From positions 35,264 to 99,263 of the forward strand of contig CADADN010000046.1 in assembly GCA_902786665.1 (NCBI GenBank): a DNA stretch of 64,000 nt, given 5' to 3'. Source of the stretch: an uncultured Prevotellaceae bacterium (GTDB lineage: Bacteria > Bacteroidota > Bacteroidia > Bacteroidales > Bacteroidaceae). Within the stretch, counting starts at the first letter, position 1; every line of letters begins with the position of its first letter. The notes beneath the pieces were generated by a model, which did not search any database, was not told where the DNA came from, and worked only from the letters and a program-made list of their open reading frames with translations. The position numbers and the translations under genes were made by a program. Shown here in pieces: positions 1-7,693 of this stretch.

Positions 1-753
1 CGTGTTTCCACCAACTGGAACATCGAGTCGAACAGCCCGACAGTGGACGACGAGGCTGAGGCCATACTTTTCAACGCTTTGAAGAAGTCTGGCATTGTCA
101 CTCAAGCTTCTGAAGAAAACTTCAAGAATCCTGACGTGCGTGAGGGTGGCTCCATCATCAGCAGTACGAAGGTAGGACCTTCCATTGCCCGTGATGTCAC
201 TAACAAGGCCATCATCAGCGTCATCGTGGCTCTTATCGCCATATTCCTCTACATCCTCTTGAGATTCCGCAACGTGGCATTCTCCATCGGGTCCATCGTG
301 GCTTTGGCTTTCGACACCCTCGTCGTCATCGGCTTCTTCTCCGCTCTTTGGGGCGTCGTACCATTCTCGTTGGAGATCGACCAGACGTTCATCGGCGCCA
401 TCCTTACCGTGATTGGTTACTCCATCAACGACAAGGTGGTGGTCTTCGACCGTGTGCGTGAGAACCTCAGACTATACAAGAAGCGTGAGTTGCAGACGCT
501 CTTCAACGACTCGCTCAACCAGACGCTCGCACGTACCATCAACACCTCTGTGTCTACGCTCATCGTGCTGCTCTGTATCTTCATCTTCGGTGGTGCAAGC
601 ATCAGAAGCTTCGCCTTTGCCATGATCCTCGGTGTGATCTTCGGTACGCTGTCGTCCATCTTCATCGCAGCTCCCACCGCTTATCTCACCTTGGGACGCA
701 AGATCAAGAATGAAGAGACAGTGGTTGAAGGTGATGCCATTGCTAAGAAGTAA
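1..753 (+). CDS. secDF: Protein translocase SecDF, C-terminal (SecF) part, cut by the window edge
   Basis: The frame is open from base 1, so the gene begins upstream; about 250 C-terminal residues are visible. They contain the SecF half of the proton-driven Sec accessory membrane protein that helps pull exported proteins across the inner membrane. Visible are a periplasmic tail region, a first membrane helix (IISVIVALIAIFLYILL), then the helix pairs holding the conserved GYSINDKVVVFDRVREN segment, TINTSVSTL, and a last pair ending near ILGVIFGTLSSIFIAAP. In Bacteroidetes SecD and SecF are usually one fused chain, which is why I name it SecDF; the SecD half is not seen here. A strong intrinsic terminator follows 27 bp after the stop. 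Confidence 0.93.
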   Translation, partial: RVSTNWNIESNSPTVDDEAEAILFNALKKSGIVTQASEENFKNPDVREGGSIISSTKVGPSIARDVTNKAIISVIVALIAIFLYILLRFRNVAFSIGSIVALAFDTLVVIGFFSALWGVVPFSLEIDQTFIGAILTVIGYSINDKVVVFDRVRENLRLYKKRELQTLFNDSLNQTLARTINTSVSTLIVLLCIFIFGGASIRSFAFAMILGVIFGTLSSIFIAAPTAYLTLGRKIKNEETVVEGDAIAKK

Positions 754-780
754 CAATTGACCATCACTCACACAACGATA

Positions 781-818
781 GTTCCCCACAAGCCTTGGTG
801 CTTGTGGGGAACTTTTTT
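781..818 (+). terminator. Intrinsic terminator of secDF
   Basis: Perfect 13-bp stem (781-793 with 800-812), 6-nt loop, followed by six T. It separates secDF from the next promoter. Confidence 0.93.
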
Positions 819-849
819 AGATGAATGATGAAAGATGGAAAATTAAATT

Positions 850-881
850 TTTGCTTTTTACGCGGAAAATCACTATTTTTG
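850..881 (+). promoter_or_regulatory. Bacteroidetes-type promoter of the dockerin-like gene
   Basis: -33 TTTG at 850-853, 20-bp spacer, -7 TATTTTTG at 874-881. Expected transcript start is near 888, so translation must begin downstream of it; this supports the ATG at 908. Confidence 0.75.
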
Positions 882-907
882 CATGTCGTATATCCATATT
901 GTCGCCT

Positions 908-1279
908 ATGAGACATTTTTCCACCCTTTTGGTTTTCGTTTTCGCCTTCTGCTTGACGGCGGAAGCACGGGTGCGTCATATGGAAAAAGGGATGAAAGTT
1001 GCTGCTCCAAAAATCCAATTTTCAATTTTCAATCTTCAATCTTCAATAATAAAAGGTGATGCCAACGGCGACGGTCAAGTCAACATATCCGATGCGGTGC
1101 TCTTGGTGAACAACGTCTTAGGAAGCTCGGACAACGGTTTGATTGTCGCCAATTGCGATATGAATTCCGATGGTTACCTCAACGTGTCTGATGTGGCGCT
1201 CATTGTCAAAATGATCATGGAGGGTGACAGCACCATGGGGCCTGGTGATGCAGAAGACCCCGACGTGAATGGCAATTAA
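908..1279 (+). CDS. Small secreted protein with dockerin-like EF-hand pair
   Basis: 123 residues. Residues 1-20 look like a signal peptide (hydrophobic run ending FCLTAEA). Residues ~52-100 hold two dockerin type I-like calcium loops, GDANGDGQVNISDAVLLVNN and CDMNSDGYLNVSDVALIVK, each with Asp/Asn at loop positions 1, 3, 5 and an Asp at 12. Type I dockerins bind cohesins in cellulosomes; in Bacteroidetes similar repeats are common in secreted proteins of unknown partner. A start at 821 in the same frame is possible on paper but lies upstream of the promoter. Oddity: the linker (about residues 36-50, 1015-1055) is encoded by the same TCTTCAA-type tandem repeat that fills spacers elsewhere in the window. 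No enzymatic domain is present; function unknown. Confidence 0.75.
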   Translation: MRHFSTLLVFVFAFCLTAEARVRHMEKGMKVAAPKIQFSIFNLQSSIIKGDANGDGQVNISDAVLLVNNVLGSSDNGLIVANCDMNSDGYLNVSDVALIVKMIMEGDSTMGPGDAEDPDVNGN

Positions 1280-1334
1280 GAAGTTGTTTCGCATTTTTTA
1301 ATATTCCAAACGCGGAAAAATGCTTGAAATTGCC

Positions 1335-1342
1335 TACCTTTG
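1335..1342 (+). promoter_or_regulatory. Probable -7 element for dapB
   Basis: TACCTTTG, 32 bp before the dapB start. I do not find a good -33 TTTG at the usual spacing, so this rests on the -7 match alone. Confidence 0.5.
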
Positions 1343-1374
1343 TCCATTATTCAGCAAATACAAACATCAGACAT

Positions 1375-2130
1375 ATGAAGATAGCATTGATTGGTTATGG
1401 CAAGATGGGAAAGATGATAGAGCAAATAGCCGTGTCCAGAGGGCATGAGATTGTCAGCATCATCGACATCGACAACCAGGAAGAGTTTGATTCAGAGGCT
1501 TTTGCATCAGCAGATGTGGCGATAGAGTTCACATCTCCCACCGCAGCCTATGGCAATTACCTCAAGGCATTCGCCAAGAATGTCAAGGTCGTTTCCGGTT
1601 CCACCGGATGGATGGCCGAGCATGGCGAAGAGGTGCGCCGCCTCTGCACCGAAGGTGGGCAGACGCTGTTCTGGGCCTCCAACTTCTCCATCGGCGTGGC
1701 CATCTTCTCCGCCGTCAACCGTTACCTCGCACGCATCATGGACCGTTTCCCGCAATATGACGTGGAGATGGTGGAGACACATCATGTGCACAAGCTCGAC
1801 GCACCATCGGGGACGGCCATCACTTTGGCTGAGGAACTGGTGGAGAACATCGGCAGGAAGAACCGCTGGGTGAAGGGCACGCTCCTTGCTCCCGACGGCA
1901 CTGTCACAGGCAACACCGACTGTGGCGCCGACGAAGTGGCGGTGAGCAGCATCAGGCGTGACGAGGTGCCAGGCATCCACACCATCACCTACGACTCAGA
2001 GGCCGACAGCATCACCATCACCCACGACGCACATTCCAGAAAGGGATTCGCACTGGGGGCCGTCCTCGCTGCCGAATACACGGCAGAGCATAGCGGCTTG
2101 TTGACCACCAGCGACCTCTTCCAGTTTTAG
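1375..2130 (+). CDS. dapB: 4-hydroxy-tetrahydrodipicolinate reductase
   Basis: 251 residues, the usual length. DapB makes tetrahydrodipicolinate with NAD(P)H in the diaminopimelate/lysine pathway. Seen: N-terminal Rossmann glycine motif GYGKMG (residues 7-12), the EFTSP segment, the GSTGW loop, the WASNFSIGV motif, and the signature ETHHVHKLDAPSGTA with the catalytic His pair and Lys. I chose ATG 1375 because it begins at the Rossmann strand; an in-frame codon upstream (1324) lies before the putative -7 element. Followed after a repeat-filled spacer by lepB on the same strand. Confidence 0.97.
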   Translation: MKIALIGYGKMGKMIEQIAVSRGHEIVSIIDIDNQEEFDSEAFASADVAIEFTSPTAAYGNYLKAFAKNVKVVSGSTGWMAEHGEEVRRLCTEGGQTLFWASNFSIGVAIFSAVNRYLARIMDRFPQYDVEMVETHHVHKLDAPSGTAITLAEELVENIGRKNRWVKGTLLAPDGTVTGNTDCGADEVAVSSIRRDEVPGIHTITYDSEADSITITHDAHSRKGFALGAVLAAEYTAEHSGLLTTSDLFQF

Positions 2131-2189
2131 ATAAACTCCCTGACTCCTGGTAAAAGCGAACAAATGTCCTATAACTCCAAATGAAGTGA

Positions 2190-2280
2190 ACAAATGTCCC
2201 TTTAACTCCCCTTTAACTCCCCTTTAACTCCTCTTTAACTCCAAACGAAGCGAACAAATGTCCCTTTAACTCCTCTAAAA
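2190..2280 (+). repeat. Spacer array, ~11-bp unit (ccCCTTTAACTcc dialect)
   Basis: At least five imperfect units of CCCCTTTAACT plus two copies of a gaacaaatgtccctttaac lead-in. The same dialect recurs at 31095-31240 (inverted) and 45140-45235. It lies between dapB and lepB, probably inside the transcript. Confidence 0.85.
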
Positions 2281-2281
2281 A

Positions 2282-3736
2282 ATGATAGACAAGCGCAAGG
2301 CAAACCTCAACATGAAAGTGCAATGGACGAAGTTCATCATCGTCCTCGTCCTCTACCTCATATTCCTCTTCTGGGTGAAGAGTTGGCTCGGACTCATCGT
2401 CGTGCCATTCATCTACGACGCATACATCTCCAAGAAAATCAACTGGCAGTGGTGGAAGGACTCCTCCACGCCCGTGAGGAACATCATGAGTTGGGTGGAT
2501 GCCATCATCTTCGCACTCATTGCCGTGTATTTCATCAACGTCTTCTTCTTCCAAAACTATGTCATACCGTCAAGTTCACTGGAGAAGTCGCTACTCAGGG
2601 GTGACTACCTCTTTGTCAGCAAGATGAGTTATGGACCGAGAATCCCGCAGACACCTCTCACCATGCCGCTCACTCAGCACACTCTGCCCATCTTCAATAC
2701 CAAATCTTATATCGAATGGCCTCATTGGGACTACAGGCGTGTGAAAGGCTTTGGAGATGTGCAACTCAACGACATCGTGGTGTTCAACTATCCTGCTGGA
2801 GACACCGTGATGATGGCCGACAAATACCAGGCTCAAGACTATTATGAAACTTGCTATGCCTTTGGCATGGATGCTTATGGGAACAAGGTGAAGCATGATT
2901 CTCTTACATCGCAGCAGCAATGGGACTTCTACCAAAAGGTGTTGGCAGAGGGAGCAAAGGTTATCAAGGACAACCCGGCTGAGTTCGGCATTGTCGATTC
3001 CAGGCCTACCGACCGTCGTGAGAACTATGTGAAGCGGTGCGTGGGACTGCCGGGCCAGACCCTGCAAATCAAGGAGAAAATCGTTTATCTTGATGGGAAA
3101 CCCAACAAGGAGCCCGACAATGTGCAGTACTCTTATTGGGTGAAGCCCAAGCAAGGCATCTCTTCTGTTGATTGGCAAATCAAGATAGTTGAAGTTCAAG
3201 AGGAACTTGGTATCACTGATGAGGATTTGGCCGGTGCTTGCGTTCCGTTGACCAAAAAGGCTGCCGAAGCACTGGCAAAGCGCACCGACCTTGTGGAAAG
3301 TGTGAAGATGGTGACCGACGCCGACCAGGCCGACCAGGGCAAGACCTATCCTGTGACTGCCAATACGGGATGGACCCGCGACAACTATGGCCCCATCTGG
3401 ATTCCCGCCAAGGGAAAGAGCATCAAACTCACGATGGACAACATCGCCGTTTATGAAAGGCCCATCCGTGTGTATGAGGGGAATCAGCTTGAGGTGAAGG
3501 ACGGGAAAATCTACATCAATGGAAAAGAGACGACAGAGTACACCTTCAAGATGGACTACTATTGGATGATGGGCGACAACCGCCACAACTCCCTCGACTC
3601 CCGCTACTGGGGCTTCGTGCCAGAAGACCACGTGGTGGGCAAACCCATCTTCATCTGGCTTTCCATCAACCCCGAGAGCGTAGGGTCGAAAATCAGATGG
3701 AACAGGCTCTTCAACAAGGTGGACAACATCAAGTAG
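2282..3736 (+). CDS. lepB: Signal peptidase I
   Basis: 484 residues; removes signal peptides from exported proteins at the outer face of the inner membrane. Hydrophobic segments at about residues 17-45 and 73-91 anchor it. Family S26 motifs: box B PSSSLEKSLLRGD with catalytic Ser99 (family PSGSM-type), the catalytic Lys251 in RRENYVKRCVGLPGQ, and the C-terminal box MMGDNRHNSLDSRYWGFV. It is longer than the E. coli enzyme because of inserts between box B and the Lys region and before the last box, as is usual in Bacteroidales. An alternative ATG lies at 2312. Ends six bases before aat. Confidence 0.96.
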   Translation: MIDKRKANLNMKVQWTKFIIVLVLYLIFLFWVKSWLGLIVVPFIYDAYISKKINWQWWKDSSTPVRNIMSWVDAIIFALIAVYFINVFFFQNYVIPSSSLEKSLLRGDYLFVSKMSYGPRIPQTPLTMPLTQHTLPIFNTKSYIEWPHWDYRRVKGFGDVQLNDIVVFNYPAGDTVMMADKYQAQDYYETCYAFGMDAYGNKVKHDSLTSQQQWDFYQKVLAEGAKVIKDNPAEFGIVDSRPTDRRENYVKRCVGLPGQTLQIKEKIVYLDGKPNKEPDNVQYSYWVKPKQGISSVDWQIKIVEVQEELGITDEDLAGACVPLTKKAAEALAKRTDLVESVKMVTDADQADQGKTYPVTANTGWTRDNYGPIWIPAKGKSIKLTMDNIAVYERPIRVYEGNQLEVKDGKIYINGKETTEYTFKMDYYWMMGDNRHNSLDSRYWGFVPEDHVVGKPIFIWLSINPESVGSKIRWNRLFNKVDNIK

Positions 3737-3742
3737 GAGTGC

Positions 3743-4402
3743 ATGGTATTCCAACTCAATGAGGAAATCGCCTTCCCAGACCCCCGCTTAGGGGAGGAGA
3801 GCGGCTTGTTTGCCGTGGGAGGCGACCTCTCTCCAGAGAGGCTGATGCTGGCCTATGCCCACGGCATCTTTCCTTGGTTCTCTTTCCGCCACGGACAAAT
3901 CCAATGGTTTTGCCCCATGCAACGCTTTGTCATCTTTCCAAAAGAAATCCATGTGTCGCATTCCATGCGCACGCTCTTGAGGAAGGAAAAATACCATATG
4001 AGCATCAACAAGGCATTCCCGCAGGTCATACGCAATTGCAGCACCGTCAACGGGCGAGTGAACGAGGAGTATGCTTGGCTGGGTGATGACATCATCAAGG
4101 CTTACACCCGCTTGCATGACATGGGGCTTGTCGCCAGCGTGGAAGTGTGGGAGGGCGAATGTCTGGTGGGCGGACTATATGGAGTCACCGTCGGTAGGGC
4201 TTTCATAGGGGAGAGCATGTTCTCGCTCGTGCCAAGTGGCAGCAAGATGGCTCTCATCTACCTCGCAATAGTACTTGAACGCCATGGGGGCACTCTCATC
4301 GACTGCCAGATAGAAACCCCGCACCTCAAGAGCATGGGAGGGCGTTACATCTCCTACGACGAGTATCTCAAACTGCTCAGGGGAGGGCAAGAGGAAGGCT
4401 GA
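3743..4402 (+). CDS. aat: Leucyl/phenylalanyl-tRNA--protein transferase
   Basis: 219 residues. Aat adds Leu or Phe from aminoacyl-tRNA to proteins with N-terminal Lys/Arg, creating primary N-degrons. Seen: N-terminal FPDPRLGEESGLFAVGGDLSPERLMLAYAHGIFPWF, the WFCPMQRFVI segment, and the GNAT-like core GGLYGVTVGRAFIGESMFS with SKMAL downstream and IDCQIETPHLKSMGGRYISYDEYL near the end. The next two genes on the strand are clpS and clpA, the adaptor and protease ATPase that read and destroy the degrons Aat makes. Confidence 0.97.
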   Translation: MVFQLNEEIAFPDPRLGEESGLFAVGGDLSPERLMLAYAHGIFPWFSFRHGQIQWFCPMQRFVIFPKEIHVSHSMRTLLRKEKYHMSINKAFPQVIRNCSTVNGRVNEEYAWLGDDIIKAYTRLHDMGLVASVEVWEGECLVGGLYGVTVGRAFIGESMFSLVPSGSKMALIYLAIVLERHGGTLIDCQIETPHLKSMGGRYISYDEYLKLLRGGQEEG

Positions 4403-4409
4403 CACGGAT

Positions 4410-4478
4410 AGCCTCCTACTTGCTCCTATTCCCTCCTGATTGCTCCTAAACCCTTCCTGTTTGTTCCTAAAACTTCCC
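4410..4478 (+). repeat. Spacer array, ~10-bp unit (CTCCTAtttg dialect)
   Basis: About seven 10-bp units of the form (C/T)TCCTaNNNN directly after aat. Related 10-bp units fill 7612-7692. Confidence 0.75.
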
Positions 4479-4485
4479 GTGATCT

Positions 4486-4501
4486 CTTGACATAAATCAA
4501 G
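4486..4501. promoter_or_regulatory. CRP/FNR-like palindrome upstream of small-RNA copy 1
   Basis: CTTGACATAAATCAAG, close to the FNR half-site arrangement TTGAT-N4-ATCAA. It is the exact reverse complement of the site at 50850-50865. Its centre is about 67.5 bp before the -7 element, as at the other two copies. Confidence 0.65.
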
Positions 4502-4537
4502 AAAAAGGGTATTTTTTACAATCATTCTTCTTTTCCC

Positions 4538-4568
4538 TTGGAAATGTGGGAAAACGTCCTTACCTTTG
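4538..4568 (+). promoter_or_regulatory. Promoter of small-RNA copy 1
   Basis: -33 TTG at 4538-4540, 20-bp spacer, -7 TACCTTTG at 4561-4568. Confidence 0.75.
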
Positions 4569-4571
4569 CAT

Positions 4572-4637
4572 CGTGTTTTTCATAGTATTAGATTTAAGGT
4601 TAACAAGGTAGGGACTCGGCGGAGCCCCATTTTTTTT
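4572..4637 (+). ncRNA. Candidate small RNA, copy 1 of 3
   Basis: After the -7 element comes a core of about 36 nt (from GTGTTTTTCATAG to GGTTAACAA) that is identical in the copies at 38861 and 50937. It ends in a hairpin (4611-4617 with 4622-4628, one mismatch) and eight T. This copy differs: the strand GGTAGGGAC (4607-4615) can also pair perfectly with GTCCCTACC (4638-4646) beyond the T-run, an alternative structure absent from the other copies. It lies between aat and clpS. No convincing ORF. Confidence 0.65.
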
Positions 4638-4685
4638 GTCCCTACCCGAAATGGTCTTTTGTGAAGTTAACGAAGTTGTCGAACG

Positions 4686-5004
4686 ATATTCCTTTTATGT
4701 AAGAAGTTAGAGAAGTTAAAGAAGTTATCGCTTCGCTCGAAGTTATCGACGATACTCCGCGAGCAGCGGTGTCTTTGGCAAAACAAATGTCTCCAACTTC
4801 TCTAACTTCTCTAGTTATCGACGATACTCCGCGAGCAGCGATGTCTTTGGCAAAACAAATGTCTCCAAACGATACTCCGCGAGCAGCGATGTCTTTGGCA
4901 AAACAAATGTCTTTAACTTCTTGTAACTTCTCTAACTTCTTTAACTTCTAAAAAACTTCTCCAACTTCTCCAACTTCTCTAACTTCTCTAACTTCTCTAA
5001 TATT
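4686..5004 (+). repeat. Compound spacer repeat before clpS
   Basis: 9-bp units (TAACTTCTC or its complement) flank three copies of a ~53-bp sequence at 4742-4794, 4814-4866 and 4868-4913 (ACGATACTCCGCGAGCAGCG ... AAAACAAATGTC). The same dialect with gaagttatcgcttcg recurs at 46571-47014. A 60-codon open frame through it is a by-product of the repeats. Confidence 0.85.
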
Positions 5005-5006
5005 TA

Positions 5007-5038
5007 TTTTGTCTTTTCCTTCCAAAGCATTACCTTTG
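5007..5038 (+). promoter_or_regulatory. Promoter of clpS
   Basis: -33 TTTTG at 5007-5011, 19-bp spacer, -7 TACCTTTG at 5031-5038. The clpS ATG begins only 8 bp after it, so the mRNA is predicted to be leaderless or nearly so. Confidence 0.8.
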
Positions 5039-5045
5039 CAATACC

Positions 5046-5348
5046 ATGGCAAAGGAACAGTCTTCAGTAAAAGAGCGCCAGCGCACAGGTTTGCGCGAGC
5101 CGCGTCGCTATAAGGTTTATATCCACAATGATGACTTCACCACGATGGACTTTGTGGTGAAAATTCTGAAAGTGGTCTTTTTCAAAAGCGAGGCAGAGGC
5201 CCAGACCATCATGCTCAATGTCCACCATAGCGACAAGGGCTTGGTAGGGGTGTATAGTTATGACGTGGCAGTGTCGAAGATGCGGCTTGCCACACAGATG
5301 GCCCGCGATGAGGGCTTTCCATTGCGTATCACCGTTGTACCAGAGTAA
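5046..5348 (+). CDS. clpS: ATP-dependent Clp protease adaptor ClpS
   Basis: 100 residues, typical length. ClpS binds N-degron residues (Leu, Phe, Tyr, Trp) and hands the substrate to ClpA. Seen: a charged flexible N-terminus, then RYKVYIHNDDFTTMDFVVKILKVVFFKSEAEAQTIML with the Asn-Asp-Asp pocket residues, HHSDKGLVGVYSYDVAVSK, and a C-terminal strand ending PLRITVVPE. The stop is two bases before the clpA ATG, so the two are co-transcribed. Confidence 0.97.
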   Translation: MAKEQSSVKERQRTGLREPRRYKVYIHNDDFTTMDFVVKILKVVFFKSEAEAQTIMLNVHHSDKGLVGVYSYDVAVSKMRLATQMARDEGFPLRITVVPE

Positions 5349-5350
5349 GA

Positions 5351-7576
5351 ATGCCACAAATCACATTTTCCAATAACGCCCATAAGGCGCTTCAAGACGC
5401 CTGGCGCATAGCTGCCGACAACAGGCATCAGTTTGTCACACCCGAGCACCTCCTTTTTGCCCTCTTGGGGCAGAGAGCATTCCAAGAGGCCTTGGAGTGT
5501 TTCACAGAGAGTACGAAGGAACTTTCCAACAAGTTGTTGGAATACCTCAACAGCATGGAGCGAATGCCCGACTTGGGCGATGGTGCTCCCACCATCAATA
5601 TGTCGCAACAGATGGAGCAGATGATCATCAGGGCCAACAGCCAGGTGGAGTCCTCCTCCGCCGAGCGCGTGGACGTGCCTCATATGGTGAGTGCGATGCT
5701 TCAACTCTCCGACTCCCAAGCCAATTACCTGCTTACCAACACGGTGGATGGCGACACCCCCAATTTCCTCAGCATACTCGTCTCACAATATGAGGAAAAC
5801 GACGCGATGGCGGAAGAGGGTGAGGAGCGTGAAGAGGAGGCGTGGCGCACCCAGGTGGTCTGTCTCAACGACAATGTGGCGTCATACAACCCACTCATAG
5901 GACGCGAGGAAGAGTTGGAGCGCACCATCCAGGTGCTCTGCCGCAAGGAGAAGAACAACCCGCTCCATGTGGGTGAGCCGGGTGTGGGAAAGACCGCCCT
6001 TGTCATCGGCCTTGCCGCACGCATCGTGGAGGGCAGGGTGCCGCCGCGTTTGAGAAACAGCCGCATCTACCAACTCGACCTGGGCAACCTGCTCGCCGGG
6101 ACGCAGTTCAGGGGTGACTTTGAGAAACGCATCAAAACCATCATGGAGGGAGTGAAGCGCGAGGGCAACGCCATCGTCTATATCGACGAGATACACAATC
6201 TCGTGGGTGCCGGGCGCACCGGTGACGGGTCGATGGACGCCTCCAACATGCTCAAACCCTATCTCGAAGGTGGCGACATCCGCTTTATCGGTTCCACCAC
6301 CTACGAGGAATACAACCGTTATTTCTCCAGGAGCAGGGGCATCGTCAGGCGCTTCCAGCAAATCGACATCAACGAGCCTTCTGTAGAGGAGACCGTGAAT
6401 ATCCTCAAGGGGCTGAGGCCGAAATACGAGGAATTCCACCATGTCACCTATCCTGATGAAACCATAGAATATGCCGTCAACGCCAGTGCCAAGCATGTCA
6501 ACGACCGTTTCCTGCCCGACAAGGCAATCGACCTCATCGACGAGGCAGGAGCCTATCGTGAAATCCATCCCGTGGAGGGTAGCGACGTGGTGGACAAGGC
6601 ACTCATCGCCGACATCCTGGCGAAGATATGCAAGGTGGATGCCATGGCGATGAAGGATGACGACACTGCCAACATGGAGACGCTTCTCGAGCGTGTCAGT
6701 GCCAGCATCTATGGGCAGGACGAGGCGGTGCGTCAGGTGGTGGAGGCCATCCAGATGGCCAAGGCCGGTCTCCTGGAGGATGACAAGCCTTTGGCTTCAT
6801 TGCTCTTCGTGGGTCCCACGGGTGTGGGAAAGACGGAGGTGGCGAAGGTGCTCGCCCGTGAGATGGGTGTGCAACTGGTCAGGTTTGACATGAGTGAATA
6901 CACGGAGAAGCACACCGTGGCGAAACTCATTGGGTCGCCGGCCGGTTATGTGGGGTATGAGGATGGCGGCTTGCTCACCGATGCCATCCGCAAGACACCC
7001 AATTGCGTGTTGCTGCTCGATGAGATAGAGAAGGCGCACCCTGACATCTACAACATCCTGCTTCAGGTGATGGACTACGCCAAATTGACCGACAACAAGG
7101 GGCGAAAGGCCGACTTCCGCAACGTGGTGCTCATTATGACATCCAATGCCGGGGCACAGTATGCCGCACAGGCTTCCGTGGGATTCGGCGACAGGGTGCC
7201 GGCGGGTGAGGCGATGATGCGGCAGGTGAAGCGCACCTTCAAGCCGGAGTTCATCAACCGACTTTCTGCCACCGTGGTGTTCAACGATATGGACCGCACC
7301 ATGGCTTCCTTGATTCTTGACAAGAAACTCAGGGAACTCGATGCCAAACTTGCTGCCCGCAAGGTCACGATGAAGCTTGGCAGAGATGCCCGCGAGATGT
7401 TGCTCACCAAGGGATTCACCCGTGAGTATGGCGGTCGCGAAATCGACAGGGTCATCGCCCACGACTTGAAGCCGTTGCTCATGCGAGAGATTCTTTTTGG
7501 AAGGCTCAAGAATGGAGGAACTGTCACCCTGGCTGTCAAAGAGGGTGCGCTGGTCTTGGAAGTGGAAGATAACTAA
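5351..7576 (+). CDS. clpA: ATP-dependent Clp protease ATP-binding subunit ClpA
   Basis: 741 residues. ClpA is the AAA+ unfoldase that feeds substrates to the ClpP peptidase. Layout: Clp N domain (1-145), AAA1 with Walker A GEPGVGKT (208-215) and Walker [16 protein letters not shown]2 with Walker A GPTGVGKT (488-495), [15 protein letters not shown] and the TSNAGA sensor, then the C-terminal D2-small domain with [10 protein letters not shown]. There is no ClpB-type middle coiled coil, and the direct clpS neighbour supports ClpA rather than ClpC or ClpB. The clpP gene is not in the window. Confidence 0.95.
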   Translation: MPQITFSNNAHKALQDAWRIAADNRHQFVTPEHLLFALLGQRAFQEALECFTESTKELSNKLLEYLNSMERMPDLGDGAPTINMSQQMEQMIIRANSQVESSSAERVDVPHMVSAMLQLSDSQANYLLTNTVDGDTPNFLSILVSQYEENDAMAEEGEEREEEAWRTQVVCLNDNVASYNPLIGREEELERTIQVLCRKEKNNPLHVGEPGVGKTALVIGLAARIVEGRVPPRLRNSRIYQLDLGNLLAGTQFRGDFEKRIKTIMEGVKREGNAIVYIDEIHNLVGAGRTGDGSMDASNMLKPYLEGGDIRFIGSTTYEEYNRYFSRSRGIVRRFQQIDINEPSVEETVNILKGLRPKYEEFHHVTYPDETIEYAVNASAKHVNDRFLPDKAIDLIDEAGAYREIHPVEGSDVVDKALIADILAKICKVDAMAMKDDDTANMETLLERVSASIYGQDEAVRQVVEAIQMAKAGLLEDDKPLASLLFVGPTGVGKTEVAKVLAREMGVQLVRFDMSEYTEKHTVAKLIGSPAGYVGYEDGGLLTDAIRKTPNCVLLLDEIEKAHPDIYNILLQVMDYAKLTDNKGRKADFRNVVLIMTSNAGAQYAAQASVGFGDRVPAGEAMMRQVKRTFKPEFINRLSATVVFNDMDRTMASLILDKKLRELDAKLAARKVTMKLGRDAREMLLTKGFTREYGGREIDRVIAHDLKPLLMREILFGRLKNGGTVTLAVKEGALVLEVEDN

Positions 7577-7611
7577 AAAGCTCTAGAAGCCCCTGGGAAA
7601 ACTAGAAGCCC

Positions 7612-7692
7612 TAGGCTGTCCTGGTTTTCCTAGAACTTCCTAGAGCCTCCTAGAACTTCCTATAATCTCCTAAAACTTCCTATTGCTTCTTA
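7612..7692 (+). repeat. Spacer array, 10-bp unit (TTCCTAGAAC dialect)
   Basis: About eight units of YTCCTANNNC between the convergent clpA and esterase genes. Same dialect family as 4410-4478. Confidence 0.8.
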
Positions 7693-7693
7693 T

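Noticed and set aside
821-907. Upstream start for the dockerin-like protein
   Set aside because: The codons lie before the promoter's expected transcript start and abut the secDF terminator; the ATG at 908 gives a normal signal peptide.
1507-1980. Minus-strand ORF opposite dapB (and many similar ones opposite clpA, lepB, obg)
   Set aside because: High-GC third positions keep antisense frames open; they lack domains, promoters and conservation signs.
4769-4951. 60-codon ORF with repeated SLAKQMS segments before clpS
   Set aside because: It is produced by the three ~53-bp repeats; no promoter serves it and its periodicity follows the DNA repeat, not a protein motif.
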